Shown here: positions 37,304 through 44,705 of the stretch, piece by piece
Layout: the number at the start of each line of letters is the position of its first letter
Position numbering within the stretch: position 1 is the stretch's first letter
NCBI GenBank assembly: GCA_934339135.1
Contig: CAKRHP010000010.1
Coordinates: 62,001-126,000 of the forward strand
DNA length: 64,000 nucleotides
Source of the DNA: an uncultured Lachnospiraceae bacterium
GTDB taxonomy: Bacteria; Bacillota; Clostridia; Lachnospirales; Lachnospiraceae
Direction: 5' to 3'
Position numbers and translations under genes: made by a program
The notes under the pieces: model-generated
Databases searched by the model: none
Seen by the model: only the letters and a program-made list of their open reading frames with translations
Told to the model about the DNA's origin: nothing

Positions 37304-38209
37304 TCAACACTTTTCGGAGAGATATGCAACATAGTCCCTCACAATATCATGCTCCGTATACTGATAAAGCATACGGCAGCCCACCATTTCCTCCACCTCG
37401 TCAAAGATCAGCCTGCCATCGGATAACGGCAGAAAATCAATACTGTACATCCCCGCAGAATGATCCGGAAGACACTTGATAAAACAGCCAACATACTCCC
37501 TCTGTGCCGGGGTGAGTCCCATTTCACGAACACTTCCTCCGAGAGAAAAGTTTGACCGGAAATCCTTTTTCCCTTCCCTGAGCATGGCACAGTAAATCTC
37601 ACCGGACAGCACATAGACCCGCAGATCCCTGCTGTGGCATTCGATCTTTTCCTGAAACACTACTTCCCGTCCCGCCAGAACATTTCTCCATTTTTCCTGA
37701 TCCTCCACCAGAAACACTTCATTTCCTCCATGGCCGGATACGGATTTGATCACACCATGCCGCAGTTTCTCCGGTGTAACAGCACCGATATGATCCGGGA
37801 AGCATTTCATTATTTCTGCATTTTCTATGTTGCTGTTACTTATGTTTCCCATTTGTGCCGGATCCGTCAGAAAAACCGTTGCCGGGCACCACTTTTCTTT
37901 TAAGATCTCCTCCGGTAAATGCTCCTGAAAATATGCCATCATTTTATACTTATGATTGGCAAGCTCCACCAGACTGCTGTTATGGTATACCGGAATGTTC
38001 CGCTTTTCATACCAGCGGCTTACCCCCGGATCTCTTGTCCGGTTTAACACAAGATCAGGATTTGATTTTTCGGAAAATATTTGATGATCCTTTTTTGAAA
38101 CAAAAGAAAAATCAATGTCTCTTTCTTTTCCTGCCTGTTGGAACATTTCGATAAATCCATGATTTTTCTGCGCTTCTTTGTCCTCATAGATCAGATACGC
38201 TTTTTTCAT
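37304..38209 (-). CDS. RimK-like ATP-grasp protein, second of a coupled pair
   Basis: 301 residues. ATP-grasp features: VIKSVSGHGGNEVFLVED (ATP lysine and glycine loop), RDLRVYVLSGEIYCAM, and IFDEVEEMVGCRML at the metal-binding end, where E-x-E replaces the usual E-x-N, a variant that I believe is seen in this subgroup. Such enzymes join a carboxylate to an amine through an acyl phosphate, often adding amino acids to peptides. Start ATG overlaps the stop of the first ATP-grasp gene (ATGA), so the two are probably made in equal amounts. Substrates unknown. Confidence 0.78.
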   Translation of the reverse strand: MKKAYLIYEDKEAQKNHGFIEMFQQAGKERDIDFSFVSKKDHQIFSEKSNPDLVLNRTRDPGVSRWYEKRNIPVYHNSSLVELANHKYKMMAYFQEHLPEEILKEKWCPATVFLTDPAQMGNISNSNIENAEIMKCFPDHIGAVTPEKLRHGVIKSVSGHGGNEVFLVEDQEKWRNVLAGREVVFQEKIECHSRDLRVYVLSGEIYCAMLREGKKDFRSNFSLGGSVREMGLTPAQREYVGCFIKCLPDHSAGMYSIDFLPLSDGRLIFDEVEEMVGCRMLYQYTEHDIVRDYVAYLSEKC

Positions 38210-39180
38210 GGGAACACCGCCTTATCCGCCGGGTCATCATGGTTATTTAACATATTATAAATGTATCCCATAATCTTTTCTGCCACATTAACACCGGTAC
38301 AGGTATGAATATTTTTAAAATGCGCATTGGAATTGACCTCACATACAATATCCGCCCGGCCGCTCTCTTCGTCAAACAACAGATCCACACCACAAAAATC
38401 AAGACCAAGAACCCGTGCGGTCAACACAGCCAGAGCACTTTCCTCCTTGGACGGTGTATATGGCTTCATACTGCCACCGTTGGTAATATTGGCACGAAAA
38501 TCTCCGTTTTCCGAATATCGCTCCATGGCAGCCACCACTTCATCACCCACCACCTGCAGACGCACGTCACGGCCACTGCTGTACCAGTGATATTTCTGAT
38601 ATAAAAATGGCTTTCCTGCCAGCTTTTCCGTAAGCTGCTCCAGCATCTTCCGGTCCGAAGCCATATATACCTGCATGCCAAAGGAACCAAAACATTCCTT
38701 GACGATCATGGGATATCCAAGCCGCTCCTCCACAGTGTCCAAAAAATAGGACTTTGTATATCCGATATTTGCATAGGTCATAGGAGCCGGAATCGTCGGC
38801 AGCAGCCGGATCCTTTCTTTCGGATGCGCTGCGTTCCATGCAGCGAGGCGTAAATATGTCTCACATTTATCATCACAGACTCCCACTGCCTCCACCGGAT
38901 TCAGGACAGGAATCCCATGTCTGTCCGCAAACAGGGACAGGCTTTTTCCATAGGGAATGTCCTTATCCCAATAAATCACAAAATCATAATCTGCCAGCCA
39001 CAACGGCTTCTCTTCGATCAAAAGAAGTCTCTCCGCATTTTCTATAATATCCAGAGTCATGTCCCGTTGAAGTGCCGCCTCCCGCAGCCATTCATAATGC
39101 TCCACAAACTTTCCGGTCCGTAGAAATGCATTGGTCACCAGCAGACCCTTATACCCATTCTCCTTATCATTATTCTGCAT
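38206..39180 (-). CDS. RimK-like ATP-grasp protein, first of a coupled pair
   Basis: 324 residues from the ATG at 39180 (GGAGGAG upstream; the frame to 39204 lies inside ftsK). N-terminal pre-ATP-grasp domain with NAFLRTGKFVEHYEWL, then the ATP-grasp core: PMIVKECFGSFGMQVYM, RDVRLQVVGDEVVAAMERY and the metal site IVCEVNSNAHF. LDFCGVDLLFDEESG is typical of RimK/LysX-type ligases. Overlaps ftsK by 11 bases and its partner by 4. Sequence similarity to lysine/glutamate ligases gives the reaction class only. Confidence 0.82.
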   Translation of the reverse strand: MQNNDKENGYKGLLVTNAFLRTGKFVEHYEWLREAALQRDMTLDIIENAERLLLIEEKPLWLADYDFVIYWDKDIPYGKSLSLFADRHGIPVLNPVEAVGVCDDKCETYLRLAAWNAAHPKERIRLLPTIPAPMTYANIGYTKSYFLDTVEERLGYPMIVKECFGSFGMQVYMASDRKMLEQLTEKLAGKPFLYQKYHWYSSGRDVRLQVVGDEVVAAMERYSENGDFRANITNGGSMKPYTPSKEESALAVLTARVLGLDFCGVDLLFDEESGRADIVCEVNSNAHFKNIHTCTGVNVAEKIMGYIYNMLNNHDDPADKAVFP

Positions 39181-42100
39181 GATAAGTCTCCTCCTGATCC
39201 GCAAATTCCTGCGCTAGTGCAAATTCATCCTCAGACGCTGCAGCATCACCTGTGCTGTCACCATGTCCCAGATACGCTTCAAACTGCTCCATAGTCATCA
39301 ACACCTGACGAGGCTTTGTACCCACTGCCGGTCCCACAACACCGGCTTTATTTAACTGATCAATGATACGGCCGGCTCTGTTAAATCCAATGGAGAATTT
39401 CCGCTGCAGCTGTCCTGCCGCAGCTCTTCCCGAATCAATCACAAAACGTCCCGCATCCTCAAAATATTCATCCACATCAGACTTCTTCTCCTCCGAAGCA
39501 CTGTCTGCTCCGACAGGAATATCTACGATCTCCGTTACCTTGTCATTGTATACCGGTGTCTCATTATTATTGCACAGGAATGCAACCACATCCGACACTT
39601 CCTTATCCGACACGAAGGCACCCTGAAGACGTACCGGCTCCGAATAACCGGACGGGAAGAAAAGCATATCACCCTTTCCCAGAAGCTTTTCTGCACCGCC
39701 CTTATCCAGAATTGTTCTGGAATCAATGGCAGAGGATACCGAGAATGCAATACGGGACGGAATGTTTGCCTTGATCACACCGGTAATGACATTCACTGAT
39801 GGTCTCTGGGTCGCCAGGATCAGATGGATGCCGGCTGCTCTGGCAAGCTGTGCCAGACGGCATACCGCATCCTCCACTTCCTTGGACGCAACCATCATCA
39901 GATCTGCAAACTCATCCACGATGATCACAAGCAGCGGCATATGGGTATATCCTGCCGCTTCTGCATTCTCAACCGACCTGATCTTCTCATTGTATCCGGC
40001 AATATTCCGGACGCCCAGCTCTTTAAACTTGTTGTAACGGTCCATCATTTCCCGGACTGCCCAGTTCAGGGAAGCGGCCGCTTCCTTTGGATCTGTCACA
40101 ACAGGACAGTAAAGATGCGGAATACCGTTGTAGCAGCTAAGCTCTACCACCTTCGGATCGATCATGATCAGCTTCACTTCATTTGGATCCGACTTATATA
40201 AAATGCTCATGATCAGCGTATTGATACAGACCGATTTACCGGAACCGGTTGCTCCGGCGATCAGGAGATGGGGCATCTTGGCAATATCCGTCACAATGAC
40301 CTTGCCTCCAATATCCTTGCCCACGGCAAATGCCACCGGACTCTTTGCTTTTTCAAACGCTTCGCCCTCCAAAAGTTCCCGGAAATGTACGGAGCTTGGC
40401 TTCTCATTTGGCACCTCGATTCCCACTGCCGACTTGCCCGGGATCGGTGCCTCAATACGAATACTTGGAGCTGCCAGGCTCAGCTTCAGGTCATCCGCCA
40501 GATTGGTGATCTTGTTGACACGTACTCCCTGCGCCGGAAGCACCTCATATCGGGTAACAGTTGGACCGCAGGTCACCGCCCCCATCTCCACTTCCACATT
40601 AAAGCTCTGCAGAGTGTCCTTTAAGCGCATGGCCGTTTCTCTGAGATCCTTGTCGCTGGCACCACTGCTCTCCTGCTTCGTTGGCAGACTGAGCAGGTCG
40701 ATTGGAGGAAACTGATATGGAATCGTTTCATTTTCTACCTTGCTGTCATTTAATGCATTAAACGTATCGGAATTTGACACATAATCGTCGCCTCCGATCC
40801 GCCCATGAGAGGACCTTTTCTTTGGAGCAGACTTCTTGCGCGGTACACTTCCCGGCACGTTAGAAGAGACCGCTGCCGCTGTAGATACCGGCTCTCCGTC
40901 AAATGCAGCATCTACTCCTGCAGCTGCCGGTTCCAACACGGCTGTTTCAGCATCTAATGCAGTTACTTTTCCTGTCACAGGAGGCGTCAACCCTGATAAA
41001 CCGGCTCCAACAGAACCTTCTCCCACCGAAGACTTTTCAGATACAGTCTGCTCGTCCCGTGCTGCCTCCGTCGCATTACGAAATTTATGATTCATTTCCT
41101 CCCGGTAGATTGGAATATCCATCTCCGGCTTTTTCTCAGGTACCGGCTCTTCCATCAAAGGCTCCGAAGCGGAAACTGCAGACCTCTTCTCAACCTTCGC
41201 CGTCATCTTCTGTGGCTCCGACCGCTCCTGCTCCGTATCAAACTCCGAAGCAGCATTCTCCTCACTGACAATCTCCTGCATTCCCACAGGAATACTAAGC
41301 TCCGGTGTCTCCTTCTGATTCTCCGGCTTCGCTGCCTCCCATGCCTTTGCGGCTGCCGCCTGCTCTTTTTTCTTCTCTTTTTCTATCTTTTTGAGCTGTT
41401 CCTTTTGTTCTCTGGCAGCAATCCGCTCCTGCTTCTCTCTGGCCTCAATTTCATCCAGCCGTCTGCCAGCCGCCTGCAGATCTACTGCCTGTAACGACAT
41501 TCCGGGTCTATTTGAAGCAGCCTGATCTGCCCGTCTGCTTTTTGGAATGACACGGTAAGAAGGCTCCCTATAATCCGTTTCTTCCTGCACAAAACGGTCA
41601 TATTCCTCCTCCATCTGCTCCTTATAAGCATTTTTCTTACGGAGGGATGCCATCATTTCCAATCCATGAAAAATATATGCACAAAGCAGGATCAGACCAA
41701 GGAGCACAACAGCCGCGCCTCCCTTACCGATCACCGAAGACAATGCTGTCCCTATGCCGCGTCCAATGATACCACCGCTGCTCTTTCCGTGCTTTGCCAC
41801 ATCCTCCAGTGACATATAAAGACATTTGAAATATTCATGGTGCAATACGTGATTGCTCGTAAAATATTCCGTCAGAATCTCCTGTTGAAAGATCAGTTCC
41901 GTCAACGCCCCCAAAAGAACAACTAAAACTCCCGCACTGATGATCTTGCGTGGAACCCTGCGATCTCCGGCATTGACAACCGCAAATACATAGCCAATGA
42001 CTGCCATTGCCGGCATCAGCCAGGAAATCCATCCAAATAATCCGAAGTGAATCCCTGTGAGAACAATGCCGATCTTTCCACATACACCCAAAAAGCACAA

Positions 42101-42433
42101 ATAAAAAAAGATACTGATGATTGACATCACAAGGATCGTAATCCCCGTCTCAAACGCCAGCTGATCCCTATATGTATTGATCTCATCGGCAGTTCTTTTA
42201 TGTTGTCTCGCTGTATTCTTCGTCCCGGACGCTTTTCTTCCGCCAGCCGTACTCTTTCTGCCGGCAGAATTTTTTCCATTAGATGACGCTTTTCTTCCCG
42301 ATGTATTCTTTCTGGTCGCCGTTCCGGAACTTTTGCGTTTCACCGTACTGCTCTTCTCCGCTGTCCCGGATCTCGTCTGGCTCCCGGTTGCCCTTGCTGA
42401 TGATTTCCTTGCCGCTGCCATACTCTTCCTCAT
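39170..42433 (-). CDS. ftsK: DNA translocase FtsK/SpoIIIE
   Basis: Pumps chromosomal DNA through the closing septum. 1087 residues: a very basic Ser/Lys/Arg/Ala-rich tail (1-90), four or so membrane spans (about 95-260), a long acidic/Pro-rich linker (about 280-580), and the motor with LLIAGATGSGKSVCINTLIM (Walker A) and LLVIIVDEFADLMM (Walker B), then the DNA-orienting gamma domain (about 1000-1065, IGFNRAGRIIDQL). The basic tail is unusually long. It follows uppP2 by 24 bases and is translationally linked to the ATP-grasp pair. Confidence 0.93.
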   Translation of the reverse strand: MRKSMAAARKSSARATGSQTRSGTAEKSSTVKRKSSGTATRKNTSGRKASSNGKNSAGRKSTAGGRKASGTKNTARQHKRTADEINTYRDQLAFETGITILVMSIISIFFYLCFLGVCGKIGIVLTGIHFGLFGWISWLMPAMAVIGYVFAVVNAGDRRVPRKIISAGVLVVLLGALTELIFQQEILTEYFTSNHVLHHEYFKCLYMSLEDVAKHGKSSGGIIGRGIGTALSSVIGKGGAAVVLLGLILLCAYIFHGLEMMASLRKKNAYKEQMEEEYDRFVQEETDYREPSYRVIPKSRRADQAASNRPGMSLQAVDLQAAGRRLDEIEAREKQERIAAREQKEQLKKIEKEKKKEQAAAAKAWEAAKPENQKETPELSIPVGMQEIVSEENAASEFDTEQERSEPQKMTAKVEKRSAVSASEPLMEEPVPEKKPEMDIPIYREEMNHKFRNATEAARDEQTVSEKSSVGEGSVGAGLSGLTPPVTGKVTALDAETAVLEPAAAGVDAAFDGEPVSTAAAVSSNVPGSVPRKKSAPKKRSSHGRIGGDDYVSNSDTFNALNDSKVENETIPYQFPPIDLLSLPTKQESSGASDKDLRETAMRLKDTLQSFNVEVEMGAVTCGPTVTRYEVLPAQGVRVNKITNLADDLKLSLAAPSIRIEAPIPGKSAVGIEVPNEKPSSVHFRELLEGEAFEKAKSPVAFAVGKDIGGKVIVTDIAKMPHLLIAGATGSGKSVCINTLIMSILYKSDPNEVKLIMIDPKVVELSCYNGIPHLYCPVVTDPKEAAASLNWAVREMMDRYNKFKELGVRNIAGYNEKIRSVENAEAAGYTHMPLLVIIVDEFADLMMVASKEVEDAVCRLAQLARAAGIHLILATQRPSVNVITGVIKANIPSRIAFSVSSAIDSRTILDKGGAEKLLGKGDMLFFPSGYSEPVRLQGAFVSDKEVSDVVAFLCNNNETPVYNDKVTEIVDIPVGADSASEEKKSDVDEYFEDAGRFVIDSGRAAAGQLQRKFSIGFNRAGRIIDQLNKAGVVGPAVGTKPRQVLMTMEQFEAYLGHGDSTGDAAASEDEFALAQEFADQEETYHAE

Positions 42434-42457
42434 TTCTACATTTTATATAACTGTCTT

Positions 42458-43333
42458 CTATGCCCGAACAGATGCAATGATCGATACAATTCCAACCACT
42501 GCACAGTAAATTGCAAAATACTTAAATCTTTTTCCCCTGATCAATCCCATCATAAAACGGATCGCCAGATAACCGGAAACCGCCGCCACCAGCATGGAAA
42601 TAATACAATACAAAACATCCGTCTGTGTCAATGCCAGAGAAGAAAGATCTCCGATCTCCAATAATACTGCTCCCAAAACTGCCGGTATGGACATAATAAA
42701 GGAATACTTCACCGCAAACCTCTTATCAAAACCACAAAGAAGACATGCTGTGATCGTGGTTCCTGATCTGGACACTCCCGGTAAAGTTGCGATTCCCTGA
42801 GATACTCCCACCAGCGCTGCCTCTCCATAACGGATATCCTTTGGCTTTTTGCTCCCCGGCTCCACCAGATCTGCAATCACAAGAAAAACTGCCGTCACAA
42901 GCAGACAGCATGCCGGCACCAATGCAATTTCATTGGCCTGCTCCACATAATCCTTAAAGATCACGCCGATCAGTCCTGTGGGTATCGTTGAAACGATCAC
43001 CAGCATCACATATTTGCGATAGGAGCTTCGGACTACTTTATGATAAGGACGCTGCTTTCCGGAAAGATTCTGAAAAAAACGTCCCACATTAGAAAAACTG
43101 TCTCCTAAGATATGAAAGCCCTCCCGGATCAAATGACTGATGTCATTCCAGAATGCCACAAAGATTGCCAGTAATGTACCAAAATGAAGCATGACATCAA
43201 AAAACATCCCACCGCTCTCCAGATCCACATGAAGAAGCTGTTTGATCAACACCAGATGCCCGGAGCTACTCACCGGTAAAAATTCTGTCAAACCCTGTAC
43301 TAATCCCAGCAAAATTGCCTTCCATAGAGACAT
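42458..43333 (-). CDS. uppP: Undecaprenyl-diphosphatase UppP (BacA), copy 2
   Basis: 291 residues. Same family as the protein at 14038-14880 but only distantly similar. Active-site motifs QGLTEFLPVSSSGH (13-26) and PGVSRSGTTI are intact. An insertion of charged residues around 75-110 is not shared with copy 1. It heads a run uppP2-ftsK-ATP-grasp pair, with a consensus promoter 49 bases before the start. The role of two copies may be different conditions or bacitracin-like stress. Confidence 0.93.
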   Translation of the reverse strand: MSLWKAILLGLVQGLTEFLPVSSSGHLVLIKQLLHVDLESGGMFFDVMLHFGTLLAIFVAFWNDISHLIREGFHILGDSFSNVGRFFQNLSGKQRPYHKVVRSSYRKYVMLVIVSTIPTGLIGVIFKDYVEQANEIALVPACCLLVTAVFLVIADLVEPGSKKPKDIRYGEAALVGVSQGIATLPGVSRSGTTITACLLCGFDKRFAVKYSFIMSIPAVLGAVLLEIGDLSSLALTQTDVLYCIISMLVAAVSGYLAIRFMMGLIRGKRFKYFAIYCAVVGIVSIIASVRA

Positions 43334-43381
43334 ATCATTTCCTCCTTTGTGCTTTCCATCTCATTTTAACCTTAGCTTCTT

Positions 43382-43410
43382 ATTATAGCGTTTTTTGTTT
43401 GTAATTGCAA
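43382..43410 (-). promoter_or_regulatory. Consensus promoter of uppP2-ftsK
   Basis: TTGCAA and TATAAT are 17 bases apart on the minus strand. Confidence 0.75.
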
Positions 43411-43471
43411 ATACACTCATATTCGAAAAAATACGGCAGATTGCCGCAAATCGACACATGAGGCATATATC

Positions 43472-43502
43472 AAAAAAGCTGTCCCACATCTGTGAGACAG
43501 CC
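43472..43502 (-). terminator. Terminator of the Rpn-type nuclease gene
   Basis: Stem GGCTGTCTCACA/TGTGGGACAGCT (one G-T pair, short loop) followed by TTTTTTG on the minus strand, 21 bases after the stop. Confidence 0.85.
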
Positions 43503-43522
43503 ACTTCTCAAACATTAATCCC

Positions 43523-44353
43523 CTATATCTGCGTCAGTAACTCTTTCTCGGCAGCTTCCAGCTCGGTTTCAGAATAATCCATAGAAAGAATCATCTCTCT
43601 GGATATTCCATTTTGGAGCATTTTGCGTATCGCATTCATTCTTTCCTCAGAACGTCCCTTTTTTTCGCGTTCCTCTGCGTAATCTTTTGCATAGTTTCTT
43701 GCATAGTCCTCTACCGTTTTACACATTTCTCCAAAACCTCCTTCTGTCTCTTTGAAATATCTGACTGCTTTGCTTAATTCAGGAAATTTTGCATCCTCAA
43801 ACACATCTGTCCGCAAAAGCAGCTGAAGCAGTTCGGATCTATCCGAACCATCTTGAACCACTGTATTGGCAAAAAAGATATCCTCCCCGTCATCGACAGG
43901 TACATATCCTTTATCTGTTTCCATGCACCGCTTCACATGCGTGATCATCTGCCCATTGTGCAGTGCATCATACTCCGTGATATACAGGATAGTCACCTGC
44001 GGGATGTCTGAAAAATCTGTCCCCTTTGGTGTATATGCTGCCGTAGTCGATGCCGCATAGAACCGGTTCCTCTTGATATCGTCATTTCCGGTGCCTTTTT
44101 GCATTTCGATGTTCATATACTTTCCATCCTCCAGAATACACAGAACATCGAGAATGATCTCCCGGTGCAGGCTCGTCACAACACACTGCGGCGTTACTCT
44201 TATCACCGTCAACTGCGGTCTGTCCAAAAGTGTACGGAGTATTTCCTGACAGACCTCTTTTCGTTCTGCCACCAGACGAAACATAGCATCGTCTATGATC
44301 CTCAGATTTTCTGCCGTTTCTCTCGTAGCTTTTGAATATTGTCCGTAATCCAT
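43523..44353 (-). CDS. Rpn/PD-(D/E)xK nuclease family protein (transposase-like)
   Basis: 276 residues. The N-terminal part (about 1-200) matches the PD-(D/E)xK group that includes RpnA-E and many 'PDDEXK transposase' entries: DVLCILEDGKYMNIEMQKG holds the D...ExQ pair, followed by RNRFYAAST and ITILYITEY-like strands. The C-terminal end is a charged coiled region with KGRSEERMNAIRKMLQNGIS, typical of the family. Rpn proteins are DNA endonucleases that promote RecA-independent recombination; no transposon ends are visible here. Usually present in many copies per Lachnospiraceae genome. Confidence 0.8.
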   Translation of the reverse strand: MDYGQYSKATRETAENLRIIDDAMFRLVAERKEVCQEILRTLLDRPQLTVIRVTPQCVVTSLHREIILDVLCILEDGKYMNIEMQKGTGNDDIKRNRFYAASTTAAYTPKGTDFSDIPQVTILYITEYDALHNGQMITHVKRCMETDKGYVPVDDGEDIFFANTVVQDGSDRSELLQLLLRTDVFEDAKFPELSKAVRYFKETEGGFGEMCKTVEDYARNYAKDYAEEREKKGRSEERMNAIRKMLQNGISREMILSMDYSETELEAAEKELLTQI

Positions 44354-44422
44354 TATCCTGCCTCGCTTTCTCTGCTTATCGCAAAATTTCCGTGAAACAG
44401 GAAAGGGTTGGCTTCTATGTTA

Positions 44423-44452
44423 ATCATATCATATATCCGTCCTGCAAATCAA
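44423..44452 (-). promoter_or_regulatory. Possible promoter of the Rpn-type gene
   Basis: TTGATT and TATGAT, 18 bases apart on the minus strand, 70 bases before the start codon. Confidence 0.4.
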
Positions 44453-44553
44453 CACCTGCCCGCCTGTGAAACCCTCCTGTTGTCCTTTGATTTTTGCCAG
44501 TATAACAGGGAAACAAATACATGACAATAGCGTTCCGGGAAACGCCGTTTTGT

Positions 44554-44645
44554 ACACGGCAGATTTAAATATTTGCCGTGTGTGACACGATAACATGGCA
44601 CAATTACCCTGTGTTCCGACACATTTAACAATCCTCCTGCCGTGT
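44554..44645. promoter_or_regulatory. Repeated TGCCGTGT sites, possible regulator binding
   Basis: ACACGGCA at 44554-44561 and TGCCGTGT at 44574-44581 form a perfect dyad around an AT-rich centre; a third TGCCGTGT is at 44638-44645. They end about 60 bases before the surface-protein ATG, fitting a dimer site plus a half-site. Confidence 0.4.
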
Positions 44646-44705
44646 TAATTTGTTAAAATAATAGTTGATACTATTTTACATTATCATACCGAAAGGAGTA
44701 AACAA

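Larger units (their letters stand above)
44354..44705. other. Intergenic region upstream of the leucine-rich surface protein
   Basis: 352 bases between divergent genes. It holds a possible promoter of the Rpn-type gene (44423-44452), a GC-rich hairpin GCGTT/AACGC (44530-44545), three copies of the octamer TGCCGTGT in either orientation, and an A/T-rich inverted repeat AAAATAATAGT/ACTATTTT (44655-44677) just before the surface-protein gene. A 60-codon open frame at 44449-44631 is not supported. Confidence 0.6.
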
